This document shows, piece by piece, positions 16,650 to 25,270 of a stretch of DNA of 50,473 nt. The position numbers and the translations under genes were made by a program. Location of the stretch: NCBI GenBank assembly GCA_050287965.1, contig JBNKCX010000042.1:1-50473 (forward strand). The letters run 5' to 3'. This DNA is from CBFDBF01 sp050287965 (lineage in GTDB: Bacteria > Pseudomonadota > Gammaproteobacteria > Chromatiales > Chromatiaceae). Below the pieces are notes generated by a model. The model had not been told where the DNA came from. It made no database searches and saw nothing but the letters and a program-made list of their open reading frames with translations. The stretch's first letter is position 1; every line of letters starts with the position of its first letter.

Positions 16650-16724
16650 TGAGAAATCTTCCAAGAGATCCCTCGCGTTCGCTCGGGAGAAGGATCTTTC
16701 CCTGCGGTCGAGATGACAATAATT
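16650..16724. repeat. Imperfect palindromic intergenic repeat (CCCTCGCGTTCGCTCGGG type)
   Basis: The segment contains ATCCCTCGCGTTCGCTCGGG followed by a second variant ending GGTCGAGATGACAAT. This CTCGC-TTCGCTCGGGATGACA style of sequence is a familiar mobile or REP-like intergenic repeat in many bacteria. It fills most of the gap between the CorA-type gene and the export operon. Confidence 0.5.
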
Positions 16725-16807
16725 AACCAGCGGCTCCTTTGCAAGGTGCGTTTGTCGAGTACCGCATAGCATACGTCTGTTCATAAATTGAGTAATGAGG
16801 TAAAGCC

Positions 16808-17572
16808 ATGAAACGTCCGTTGCTGATACTGCTGTTTTCCCTGCCGGCACTGCTCGCCGGTTGTGGCGCGGGTCCCGGCGACGGGCACATGGTAGGCGAA
16901 CTGGCCTGGGACCGGGTGGAGCTGAGTAACGAGGCGGCGGAGCCCATCAGTGACATCCCGGTCCGTGAGGGACAACTAGTGGCTGCCGGCGAGCTGCTGG
17001 TGCAGCTCGACCCCCGCCGTGCCGAGGCCAGGCTGGCCGGAGTTCTGGCCAGGGTAAACGAAACCAGACTGGAACTGGATCGCCAGCAGAAACTGATCCG
17101 GCAGCGTCTCACCAGCCCCGAGCAGGTGGACAGAGCCAACAGCGCCTGGGAGCAGGCCAAGGCCGACGAGCAGGAGGCGCGTCTGGCCCTGGAGCGTCTC
17201 AGTATTCGTGCTCCCAATGCGGGACGGGTGGACGAGTTGCCCTTCGAGGTGGGAGAGCGGCCGCCGGTGGGTTCGGTGCTTGCAGTGTTGCTCGTGGGTG
17301 AGGCCCCGTATGCGCGGCTCTATGTTCCCGAGCCGTTGCGCGGCCGGATCGCGGTAGGCGACGTAGTTCGGGTGCGGGTGGACGGGCGCGAAAACGAATA
17401 TCAGGGTCGGGTGCGACGTATCGCCAGCGACCCGGCCTTTACTCCATTCTTTGCCCTCAGTGAGCACGACCGCAGCCAACTGGTCTATCTTGCGGAGGTA
17501 ACCCTGCGTGATGCGGCGGATCTGCCCGCCGGTCTGCCGGCGGATGGGATGTTGCCGGAGAAGGGTGAGTGA
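16808..17572 (+). CDS. HlyD-family membrane fusion lipoprotein of an ABC exporter
   Basis: Periplasmic adaptor protein of 254 aa. The lipobox LLAGC puts the acylated Cys at residue 19. The half-motif PISDIPVREGQLVAAGELLVQLDP is the biotinyl-lipoyl-like domain, followed by an alpha-helical hairpin (RRAEARLAGVLARVNETRLELDRQQKLI) and the second lipoyl half (LSIRAPNAGRVDELPFEVGERP). It would link the ABC-2 pump encoded downstream to the outer membrane, as YbhG-like proteins do for YbhFSR. Its stop overlaps the start of the ATPase gene, so translation is coupled. Confidence 0.88.
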   Translation: MKRPLLILLFSLPALLAGCGAGPGDGHMVGELAWDRVELSNEAAEPISDIPVREGQLVAAGELLVQLDPRRAEARLAGVLARVNETRLELDRQQKLIRQRLTSPEQVDRANSAWEQAKADEQEARLALERLSIRAPNAGRVDELPFEVGERPPVGSVLAVLLVGEAPYARLYVPEPLRGRIAVGDVVRVRVDGRENEYQGRVRRIASDPAFTPFFALSEHDRSQLVYLAEVTLRDAADLPAGLPADGMLPEKGE

Positions 17573-18510
17573 GTGACGCCGCCATTATTACCCGCGGATT
17601 GACCAGGCGCTTCGGCGACCTGGTGGCGGTGGACCACATCAATCTGCATATACCCCGGGCCAAGATCTACGGCTTTCTTGGCCCCAACGGTTCCGGTAAA
17701 TCCACCAGTATCCGTATGCTCTGCGGTCTGCTCATCCCCAGCGAGGGTGAGGCCGAGGTGCTGGGAATGCGGGTGCCGGGCGAGGCCGAGGCCCTTAAAC
17801 ACAAGATCGGTTACATGACTCAACGGTTTTCCCTCTATGAGGATCTCAGCACCTGGGAGAACCTGCAGTTCATCGCTGAGATCTACTGTCTGCCCAGCAG
17901 TCGGCGCCGCAGCCGTATTGAAGAGCTGTTGCATGTCTATCGTCTGGAAGAACTGCGTGATCAGCGGGCCGGTACCATGAGCGGCGGTCAGCGCCAGCGG
18001 CTAGCCCTGGCGGCGGCGGTTCTGCACGAACCGGAACTGCTGTTTCTGGATGAACCCACCTCGGCTGTGGACCCCAAGAGCCGCCGCGATTTCTGGGAGA
18101 GTCTGTTTGAGCTGGCCAGCAATGGCACCACCATCCTGGTCTCCACTCATTACATGGACGAGGCCGAGCGGTGTCATGGTCTGGGTATCCTGGATCGGGG
18201 TGTAATCGTGGCCGACGGCAGTCCCGCGGAGTTGGAGTCGCGCATCGATGCCTCGGTGGTGGAGGTGGAAACCCCGGATGCCAGCGCCGCCCGGCACGCC
18301 CTGGAAGGGCAGCCCGGCGTGTTCAGCGTCACCCAGCTGGGAGCACGGCTCAGGGTGCTGCTGGAGAAAGACCGCGTGCAGCCGGAACTGCAGGTACTGG
18401 ATGCGCTACGAGGCGCCGGCGTTGAAGGCGATGCCCGTATCTCCCCTCCCAGTCTGGAGGACGTGTTTGTGGCAGCCACCCAAGGCCGTTATGCCGAGGA
18501 GCGGGCATGA
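17569..18510 (+). CDS. ABC transporter ATP-binding protein (ABC-2 export type)
   Basis: A 313-aa cytoplasmic ATPase. Walker A is GPNGSGKST (38-46), the signature MSGGQ is at 137-141, Walker B LLFLDEP at 157-163, and the switch His is in STHYMDEAERC. A C-terminal regulatory extension (from about residue 225) is typical of YbhF/drug-export ATPases. It starts at GTG (17569) and overlaps the previous gene by 4 nt; its end overlaps the permease start by 4 nt (ATGA). It drives the permease at 18507-19607. The substrate is unknown. Confidence 0.92.
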   Translation: MSDAAIITRGLTRRFGDLVAVDHINLHIPRAKIYGFLGPNGSGKSTSIRMLCGLLIPSEGEAEVLGMRVPGEAEALKHKIGYMTQRFSLYEDLSTWENLQFIAEIYCLPSSRRRSRIEELLHVYRLEELRDQRAGTMSGGQRQRLALAAAVLHEPELLFLDEPTSAVDPKSRRDFWESLFELASNGTTILVSTHYMDEAERCHGLGILDRGVIVADGSPAELESRIDASVVEVETPDASAARHALEGQPGVFSVTQLGARLRVLLEKDRVQPELQVLDALRGAGVEGDARISPPSLEDVFVAATQGRYAEERA

Positions 18511-19607
18511 ACTGCGCCACCCGATTATTGGCCGTGGTACGCAAGGAGGTGCGCCAGTTGAGTCGGGATCGGCTTACCTTCGGCATGATCGTGGGTATTC
18601 CGCTGTTGCAGATTCTGCTGTTCGGCTATGCCATTAACACCGATGTGCGTCATATGCGCGCCGGGGTGGCGGATCGTGCCGGAACCGAACTCTCCCGGCA
18701 ACTGGTAGCGGAGATCCGTGCTTCTCAGGTGTTGGAGCCGGTGCAGACCGCGCATACCCGGGAGGAGCTGCTGGAGATGGTGCGCCGGGGCGAAATTACC
18801 GTCGGTATCTCTATTCCGGAGGATTTCGAGCGTCGCCTGCAACAGCCGGAACGGCCCGGTGCGCAGCTGGTGGTGGACGGCTCCGATCCCCTGATCCTCG
18901 GGACTGCGCGCCAGCTCAGCCAGATGCGATTGAGCCAGGACAGTATGTCGAAGGAGAAAGAGGCGGGAGAACTTTTCGAGATCTACAATCCCTACAATCC
19001 GGAACGACGGTCGGCGGTGCATATCGTGCCGGGGTTGATCGGGGTGATCCTGACCATGACCATGGTTCTGTTTACCGCCGTAGCGATCGTCCGCGAACGG
19101 GAGCGGGGTAACCTGGAACTGCTGATCAACACCCCGGTGCGCAACGGCGAGCTGATGGTGGGTAAGATCCTGCCCTATATCCTCATCGGCCTGATCCAGG
19201 TTACGCTGATTCTGTTGTTAGGGCACCTGCTGTTCCATGTGCCGGTGGCCGGATCTCTGCTCGATGTTTATCTGGCGGCACTGGTCTTTATCGCTGCCAA
19301 TCTCACCCTGGGGCTGGTTATTTCCACCGTGGCCCAGAGTCAGTTCCAGGCCATGCAGATGACCTTCTTCTTTTTTCTGCCGTCGATTCTGTTGTCCGGC
19401 TTTATGTTTCCTTTCGACGGCATGCCTCGTGCCGCCCAGTACATCGCGGAGCTGCTACCCTTGACTCACTTCATGCGCCTCATCCGTGGTATCGTGCTGC
19501 GGGGCGCCTCCATCGGCGATCTGATGTCGGAGATCTATGCCTTGTTCGGTTTCGCCGCCGTTACCCTGACCCTGGCCACCCGGCGTTTCCATAAGCGTTT
19601 GGATTAG
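18507..19607 (+). CDS. ABC-2 type transporter permease
   Basis: Inner membrane permease of 366 aa with one N-terminal helix (about 20-45), a periplasmic domain of about 130 residues (AGVADRAGTELSRQLVAEI...) and five further helices at the C-terminus. The typical ABC-2 sequence VRERERGNLELLINTPVRNGELMVGKILPYILIG is present. It belongs with the ATPase and the HlyD-like lipoprotein as a YbhFSR-like exporter, but only one permease is encoded, so it should act as a homodimer. A weak hairpin GCGAG-TGTTG-CTCGC (19612-19626) follows. Confidence 0.9.
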   Translation: MNCATRLLAVVRKEVRQLSRDRLTFGMIVGIPLLQILLFGYAINTDVRHMRAGVADRAGTELSRQLVAEIRASQVLEPVQTAHTREELLEMVRRGEITVGISIPEDFERRLQQPERPGAQLVVDGSDPLILGTARQLSQMRLSQDSMSKEKEAGELFEIYNPYNPERRSAVHIVPGLIGVILTMTMVLFTAVAIVRERERGNLELLINTPVRNGELMVGKILPYILIGLIQVTLILLLGHLLFHVPVAGSLLDVYLAALVFIAANLTLGLVISTVAQSQFQAMQMTFFFFLPSILLSGFMFPFDGMPRAAQYIAELLPLTHFMRLIRGIVLRGASIGDLMSEIYALFGFAAVTLTLATRRFHKRLD

Positions 19608-19643
19608 AACGGCGAGTGTTGCTCGCTGGGTTTCCATCTTTCA

Positions 19644-21917
19644 CTAGGTGTCGGTTTGAATCTTATGCTCCAGCGCCGTTATCAGAGCAACGATCTGCTC
19701 CGATAGCGGTCCGACCGTTTCATAAAGCTCTTCCGCGGAGTCAATCTCTCCCTGATCCTTCAATTCTACGATCCGGCGGATAGTCTTGTGGAGCTCTATG
19801 TGCGGGGCTTCTACCGCCTCCATTTCGGTTATATGGCTGAAATGCTCGGATCCATCCGAATAATACCAGCGTCCGAAGGCGCACTCCGTATGAGAAAAGG
19901 CGGCCGACTTGTCCAACGATGCCTTACCATCCAGAAAGGACCTCAGTTTACTCTTCCACGCAAGGTGAGCCGCTTTCGCCCTGTGTAGCTCGGTAACGTG
20001 GGAGCCTCCCGTGTTGAAGTTCCCGAGCAGACCGAGCAGATTTTCCACATAGTTTGCCAGCTGCTCGTTCGCCAAGGCGCTTTTCTCCGCATCCCTGGCG
20101 GTTTCCTCCGCATGATGGTTGATTTCAACCACATTCCTGTTGATGTCCTCGGCGACCGCGCTTTGTTCCTCAGCGGCGGTGGCGATCTGGGAGCTCATGG
20201 ATGTGATGGTGTCTACCGATTGGGTAATGGCGGCTAATGCTTCGCCTGCTTCCGCGGCGTTTGATACGCTCTCTTCGGCTCGTTTTTTGCCCACTTCCAT
20301 AACACTGACCACCTGGTTGACTCCCGATTGCAGGCTTTCAATCATTTCATGGATTTCCTTGACGGAGTCCTGGGTGCGCTGCGCCAGGGTGCGAACTTCA
20401 TCCGCCACCACGGCGAATCCGCGTCCCTGCTCGCCGGCTCGGGCCGCCTCTATGGCGGCATTCAGCGCCAGCAGATTGGTCTGTTCCGCAACTCCGCGGA
20501 TGACATCCATTACCGTTCCGATGCGTGCGCTGTCATGTTCCACCTGGCTGATGGTTTCCACCGCACGATCCACTTCGGCCGCCAGCCTTTCTATGCTGTT
20601 TATGGTGTTGTCCACTATCTGTTGGCCGGCTTTTGCCTGCTCATCCGCTTTTAGGGCGGCTTCCGCGGTCTGGGTGGTATTTTGCGCCACCTCATGAACC
20701 GTTGCGGACATCTCGGTCATGGCGGTTGCCACCAGCGAGGTTTTCTCCTGCTGTCGAGTTATACCCAGATTGGTGTGTTCAGAGAGACTTGAATACTCAC
20801 CCACAACCATACTTAAATCGCTGGTTGTGTTGGTAACTTCATTTACCAGATGCGCGATTTTTGCGGTTGACGCATTATAGGCTCGGGCCAAATGGGTAAT
20901 TTCATCATTCCCCGATTCGTCCAGGCGGTCGCTTAAGTTGCCGTCTCCCGATGCGATATTCTCCAGCGCCTTCCCGGTTTCGAGCAAAGGTCTTACTACG
21001 CCTGTGCTGGTAAACCACACCAGCAATATAATAACTGCTACGGATATCAGGCCGGCCAATATAACGGTATTACGTATACCCGACAGTTCGGCCATGTAGT
21101 GACTGCGGTCCTTGGCCAATATAAGTACCCCAAAGGGTTTGCCGGAATAGTTTTGTACGGCGTGGGCATATAGAGAAACCGGTTTTCCGCGCAGTTCAGA
21201 CTGGGAAAAAATAGGTTCGGCGGAATAGGCCTTTTTCTGTTGCTCCGGCGATATCAGCTGGATGCCCTTTGCGGTGGTGGCAAATTCCTCCATGGTGCCT
21301 GAGCGGTCTATATACAGCGCCACATCCACCCCGTATTTTTTTGAGAAATCATCAAAGAAAGGTTGACCAAAGGACATCCCGAACTCCACTGAGCCGATAT
21401 GCCGGCCTTCGTAAAATACCGGCACGATGCCTCGTACGCCCAAACCGGCTACACCGACCTCCATGCCTTTGATCGGTTTCTGGCTTTGATTCGTTTCAAC
21501 TACGGTATGTCGGAATGAGGAAAGGTCATCCCCGAATTTTTCCAGCTTATGAACGCGTAGAAAGGATGTTGCGGGAGGTGTATGGAATTGGAATTGCCTC
21601 GCTCCATAGTCCTTTTTCAGTTCCGGAAATCCGCTGGCGAAATAGCCCTGTAATGTCTCCCTGTCACCCTCGGCAAAGGCCTTCTGTACTTGTGGAATTC
21701 CGGCTACGAGAGAGCTCATGGATTGGGCACGCTGTCCCTCGGCCTCCACACTGGCTATCAGAACATCGTATATTTTCTCCATCTCCTGTTGCTCTGAAGT
21801 AGAGAGCAGGGCCTTCATATGAGAAAAAATCAGGTAGAAAGCCAGAAACAAAACGAGAGATACCGCGCTGGCCGATGTCAGGATAAAGCGCCGGGTGATG
21901 CCGATATTACGAAGCAT
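19644..21917 (-). CDS. Methyl-accepting chemotaxis protein with double Cache sensor and CZB domain
   Basis: This chemoreceptor has 757 aa. Membrane helix 1 (about 12-33) and helix 2 (about 285-308) flank a periplasmic double-Cache sensor (MSSLVAGIPQVQKAFAEGDRE; VRGIVPVFYEGRHIGSVEFGMSF). HAMP follows (VRPLLETGKALENIASGDGNLSDRLDESGNDEI), then the MA signalling domain with the hairpin tip GVAEQTNLLALNAAIEAARAGEQGRGFAVVADEVRTLAQR. The C-terminus (639-757) is a CZB domain with likely zinc ligands His651, Cys679 (SHTECAFGRWYY), His706 and His710. CZB domains bind zinc and respond to oxidants such as HOCl. No che genes are nearby, so it works with a chemotaxis system encoded elsewhere. Confidence 0.95.
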   Translation of the reverse strand: MLRNIGITRRFILTSASAVSLVLFLAFYLIFSHMKALLSTSEQQEMEKIYDVLIASVEAEGQRAQSMSSLVAGIPQVQKAFAEGDRETLQGYFASGFPELKKDYGARQFQFHTPPATSFLRVHKLEKFGDDLSSFRHTVVETNQSQKPIKGMEVGVAGLGVRGIVPVFYEGRHIGSVEFGMSFGQPFFDDFSKKYGVDVALYIDRSGTMEEFATTAKGIQLISPEQQKKAYSAEPIFSQSELRGKPVSLYAHAVQNYSGKPFGVLILAKDRSHYMAELSGIRNTVILAGLISVAVIILLVWFTSTGVVRPLLETGKALENIASGDGNLSDRLDESGNDEITHLARAYNASTAKIAHLVNEVTNTTSDLSMVVGEYSSLSEHTNLGITRQQEKTSLVATAMTEMSATVHEVAQNTTQTAEAALKADEQAKAGQQIVDNTINSIERLAAEVDRAVETISQVEHDSARIGTVMDVIRGVAEQTNLLALNAAIEAARAGEQGRGFAVVADEVRTLAQRTQDSVKEIHEMIESLQSGVNQVVSVMEVGKKRAEESVSNAAEAGEALAAITQSVDTITSMSSQIATAAEEQSAVAEDINRNVVEINHHAEETARDAEKSALANEQLANYVENLLGLLGNFNTGGSHVTELHRAKAAHLAWKSKLRSFLDGKASLDKSAAFSHTECAFGRWYYSDGSEHFSHITEMEAVEAPHIELHKTIRRIVELKDQGEIDSAEELYETVGPLSEQIVALITALEHKIQTDT

Positions 21918-22067
21918 TTATTTCGGTCCTTTTGCAGCAGTAGTTAATGATTCGGGATAAAAGGCCTCTTCTCGAATGGTTAGCGGAAGATGTATTAAAA
22001 ACTTAAGAAAAAGAAGGGTTTTAGAGAAGGGGGGGTATATGCTACTGAAAACCCATTACTTTTATGT

Positions 22068-22736
22068 TTAGCTGTCCCGTTTCCTCGCCAGGGTCAGCCC
22101 GTCTCCGATGGGTATCATGCTGATACTGACACGCTCATCCCTGTGTAACCTGTCGTTGAGTTCGCGAAGGGCCAGGGTGTCCGGCTCTTGATCCTGCGCA
22201 TCGGCCACCGCGCCGCGCCACAGGGTGTTGTCGAACAGCAGCAGACCACCGCAGCGCACCAGTTCCAGACAGCGCTCATAGTAGTTTATGTAGTTGGGCT
22301 TGTCGGCATCGATGAAGGCCATGTCGAAACGACCCGCTTCGCCCCGTTTGAGCAGGTCGTCGAGTGTTTTCAGAGCGGGTGCGAGATGCAGGTGTATCCG
22401 CTCCGCGACTCCCGCCTCCTGCCAGAATGCCCGGGCGATATCCGTCCACTCCCGGTTGACATCGCAGCATATCAGTTCGCCTTGCGGCGGCAGGGCCTGT
22501 GCCATGCAGAGCGCGCTGTAACCTGTAAAGGTGCCGATCTCGATAATACGTTCCGCGCCGAGCAGCTCCACCAGCAGGGCCATGAACTGCCCCTGTTCAG
22601 GGGCGATCTGCATACGACTCTTCTCGTGCCGCGCGGTGACTTCGCGCAGGTTGCGCAACAACTCGGTTTCGCGTAACGAGTGATCAAGCAGGTAGCGGTA
22701 TAAATCCTCGTTCAGGGGCAGTGTGGCGTTCGTCAT
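22068..22736 (-). CDS. SAM-dependent O-methyltransferase (CCoAMT-like family)
   Basis: A cytoplasmic methyltransferase of 222 aa. The SAM-binding motif IIEIGTFTGYSALCMAQALP is followed by GELICCDVNREWTDIARAFW, the metal-site segment FDMAFIDADKPNYINYYE and GGLLLFDNTLWRGAV. This is the class I, divalent-metal-dependent O-methyltransferase family related to catechol and caffeoyl-CoA enzymes. The acceptor is unknown. The ATG at 22736 gives the usual family N-terminus (MTNATLPLNEDLYRYLLDHS); a GTG 15 nt upstream is possible. Confidence 0.9.
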   Translation of the reverse strand: MTNATLPLNEDLYRYLLDHSLRETELLRNLREVTARHEKSRMQIAPEQGQFMALLVELLGAERIIEIGTFTGYSALCMAQALPPQGELICCDVNREWTDIARAFWQEAGVAERIHLHLAPALKTLDDLLKRGEAGRFDMAFIDADKPNYINYYERCLELVRCGGLLLFDNTLWRGAVADAQDQEPDTLALRELNDRLHRDERVSISMIPIGDGLTLARKRDS

Positions 22737-22818
22737 AGCTATCCATTCCACGTATGAAACTTATCAGTTATCGGGGCACCGTCTTTTCTCCGGTTTTTTT
22801 TGGTCCGGAAGATATATA

Positions 22819-22905
22819 TTTACCACAGAGGTCACGGGGGAACACAGGGGGATTGGAAAATGTCGGTTGTTGATTCTCCGTGTCCTCTGTGTCCTCCGTG
22901 GTAAA
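22819..22905. repeat. Intergenic inverted-repeat element (TTTACCAC...GTGGTAAA)
   Basis: The ends TTTACCACAGAGG and CCTCCGTGGTAAA are near-perfect inverted copies, with internal repeats of the ACACAGGG / TCCTCTGTGTCCTC type. This 'ACCACAGAGGACACAGAGG' kind of sequence is a widespread intergenic repeat in proteobacteria. It occupies the gap between the methyltransferase and the three-gene peptide operon. Confidence 0.6.
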
Positions 22906-22937
22906 AGCGTTTCTGAAACGCCCCGCCGTTTAGGGGC

Positions 22938-23651
22938 CTAAACGTTTTTGTATTGCGCAATAGCACCTGCGGCTTCGGTCAGGGCTGCCTTTACCCAGGT
23001 CCTTTTCTCCATCGGATCGGCAAAGTCCCCGCGGGAAATCTCCAGCTGTACCCAGGGCATCTCGAGGCCATGACGGCTTGTGATAAAACCCCCGGAGAAA
23101 GGGCTGTTGAGAGCCACCCGCCCCGGAAAATGAGATTGAAAAGCGGATTGCAGGATCCGCATCCATTCCTCCGGACAACTTTTCCCGCCGGCGTTACCCA
23201 GGCAAACCTGTGGCCGTTCCGCGCCCGGGTCCGGACCGACCGGCGGTCCATGGGCGGCCATGGTATGACAATCAACGCCCAGTAACACATCACACCGTTC
23301 GGCACCTTCACGGAGTTGACGGTGATAGGGTCTGTGATAGGTATCGAGCAGCCACCGAACGGTGTTTTCGCTCAACGGTTCCCGCCAGACCGGCACCTCC
23401 CAGCAGGTATGGGTCTTCACCACACCGTCTTTGTGAAAATCGTCTTCCGCACGATTCAAATCCAGTACGGCGCGGGCGATTTCCGTGCGCACGAACATGG
23501 CCACCTGACTTTCCAGCGGGCTGTAGATCTCCCGCGCGAATTCGTCGCTGTCCGCTATGATTTGCTGCGGACTTAACAGACAGTTGTCCCGCAGGGATTT
23601 CGGTACCTCAAGTCCCGCGTGCGGCAACGATAGCAGCAGGGGCAGCGTCAT
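22938..23651 (-). CDS. N-formylglutamate amidohydrolase family protein
   Basis: A cytoplasmic protein of 237 aa. Family motifs are LLLSLPHAGLEVP near the start (metal-binding His), LDLNRAEDD, YHRPYHRQL, and GVDCHTMAAHGP (second metal site). Members hydrolyse N-formyl-L-glutamate or related N-acyl amino acids; HutG2 is the known enzyme of histidine degradation. No hut genes are present. Here it is the last gene of an operon and its ATG overlaps the stop of the gamma-glutamyltransferase gene by 4 nt, so its substrate is more likely a product of that pathway. Substrate assignment is inference. Confidence 0.82.
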   Translation of the reverse strand: MTLPLLLSLPHAGLEVPKSLRDNCLLSPQQIIADSDEFAREIYSPLESQVAMFVRTEIARAVLDLNRAEDDFHKDGVVKTHTCWEVPVWREPLSENTVRWLLDTYHRPYHRQLREGAERCDVLLGVDCHTMAAHGPPVGPDPGAERPQVCLGNAGGKSCPEEWMRILQSAFQSHFPGRVALNSPFSGGFITSRHGLEMPWVQLEISRGDFADPMEKRTWVKAALTEAAGAIAQYKNV

Positions 23652-25270
23652 GGTCCTTTGGCTGAACCGTCCCGACGCGGGTCCGCCACGCCGATGAACT
23701 CCCCTTTCTCATGCAGTACCAACTGTACGCACCCGAGATAGAAGGAGTAGGGGTCGCGCATATCGATTTCAAAACCGCGGCGACGCAGCATTTCCGGGAT
23801 ATCGTCCCGCATGCGGGTTCCTTCCAGGGATACTTTGCCTTCTATCGAGCAGTGCATGCGTGGAGCCTCCACCGCGTCGAAAGGGGTTGCGCCCCGCTCC
23901 AGACGCAACAGCACCTGAAGTATGGCGGAGACGATGCGCTCTGAACCCGGTGAGCCGACGGCCAGCCAGGGTTTGCGTCCGCGGAAGATCAGCGTGGGTG
24001 CGACCGATGCCCAGGGCACCGCATTGGGACGCAGATAGTAGGGGTGGGAAATGTCCCGGTATTCGAAGGCGCTCATGTAGTTGTTATAGAGAAAACCCAG
24101 TTCCAACGCGGCAGAGAAGGAGCCGTACACACTTTCGATGGATTGGGTGAGGCTGACCGCATTGCCGTCTCTGTCCATCACCGAGAGGTGAGTGGTTTCG
24201 CCCTGGGTCTTTATCCGTGTCTTGATGCGTTTGGCCACCCGCTTTGCATATTCCAGGTTGGTGATGTCCTCCCCCAGTTCCAACTCCTGAGGAAACAGGG
24301 TGGGATCATCCGGCCGGTCCGCGCGGTCCAGATTGGCCCTGCGGATCACGTGCGCAAGCAGCAGGGCGCCCCTGGGTGTTTCGGGATCCCGCTGGGACTC
24401 GGGAAATTGATTCAGAAGATTGAGGGCTTCGATAAGGGTGCGCCCGGCGCCCGGCGGACCGAAGGTGAACACCCGGTTGTTGTTGAAATGGGTAGCCAGC
24501 GGTCGGCGTTCCACGGGCCAAGGGATCTGCGCAAGATCGTCATCACGGATCAGGCCGTCGTTCGCCAACATATCCTGGTGGATCCTGCGGGCGATCTCCC
24601 CCTGATAAAAATCCTCTACACCGGCCTGTGCCATACGCCTGAAGGTATTGGCCAGGGCGGGTTGCCGGAAGAGGGAGCCGATCGGGTAGGTGTGTCTGCC
24701 GTTCTTTAAAAAAAGCCTGCCGCCGGAATGGGCCTGCAGATGTTTCAGTTCGCGCCGTGTCAGATAGTGTTGCAGCGGCGAGATACGGTAACCCTCTTCG
24801 GCGGCACGGATTGCCGGAGTCAGGATCTCGGCCAGAGATTTCGTGCCGTAATGCTGCAGGGCCCAGGCCAGAACCGCCGGGGTGGATGGCACTGTCGTGG
24901 CCTTGTGACCGCGCAGCTGTTCCGCCCGTTCCAGTTCTCCCGGGGGAGTGCGGTGCGGTGCCCGGGTTCCGCCGTCGAGACAGAATTTGCGTCCGTTTGC
25001 CGCGAGATGGATCAGCATCATGGTTTGTCCACCGATACCCGAAGCCGCGGGCTCGACTACACCCAGGGTAAAGGCGGCGGCCACCGCCGCATCAACGGCG
25101 TTGCCTCCGGAGCGGAGCATGGCGGCGCCCGCTTCGGTGGCCAGGTAGTGCTGAGTGGACACCATGCCGTCCCGGGAGACACCTACCCGTTGCGGTTGCA
25201 CTACCCGCTGATCGCTCGGATCGAGCAGATCGATGTCGATCAGGCCCCGGGTTTTGCGGATTATGCTCAT
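23648..25270 (-). CDS. Gamma-glutamyltransferase family enzyme, apparently cytoplasmic
   Basis: An Ntn-hydrolase family protein of 540 aa. The large-subunit part starts GMVSTQHYLATEAGAAMLRSGGNAVDAAVAAAFTLGVVEP. The catalytic Thr, which becomes the N-terminus of the small subunit after self-cleavage, is the first Thr of TTHLSVMDRDGNAVSLT. NNYMSAFE and GSPGSERIVSAILQ match other conserved blocks. Family members cleave or transfer gamma-glutamyl groups. Unlike the periplasmic E. coli enzyme, no signal peptide is visible at the N-terminus (MSIIRKTRGLIDIDL), implying a cytoplasmic role. The start at 25270 overlaps the upstream ATP-grasp gene by 4 nt (ATGA), and the 3' end overlaps the amidohydrolase in the same way. 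Confidence 0.88.
   Translation of the reverse strand: MSIIRKTRGLIDIDLLDPSDQRVVQPQRVGVSRDGMVSTQHYLATEAGAAMLRSGGNAVDAAVAAAFTLGVVEPAASGIGGQTMMLIHLAANGRKFCLDGGTRAPHRTPPGELERAEQLRGHKATTVPSTPAVLAWALQHYGTKSLAEILTPAIRAAEEGYRISPLQHYLTRRELKHLQAHSGGRLFLKNGRHTYPIGSLFRQPALANTFRRMAQAGVEDFYQGEIARRIHQDMLANDGLIRDDDLAQIPWPVERRPLATHFNNNRVFTFGPPGAGRTLIEALNLLNQFPESQRDPETPRGALLLAHVIRRANLDRADRPDDPTLFPQELELGEDITNLEYAKRVAKRIKTRIKTQGETTHLSVMDRDGNAVSLTQSIESVYGSFSAALELGFLYNNYMSAFEYRDISHPYYLRPNAVPWASVAPTLIFRGRKPWLAVGSPGSERIVSAILQVLLRLERGATPFDAVEAPRMHCSIEGKVSLEGTRMRDDIPEMLRRRGFEIDMRDPYSFYLGCVQLVLHEKGEFIGVADPRRDGSAKGP

Noticed and set aside
16626..16850. Minus-strand 74-aa frame before the export operon
   Set aside because: It lies mostly within an intergenic palindromic repeat.
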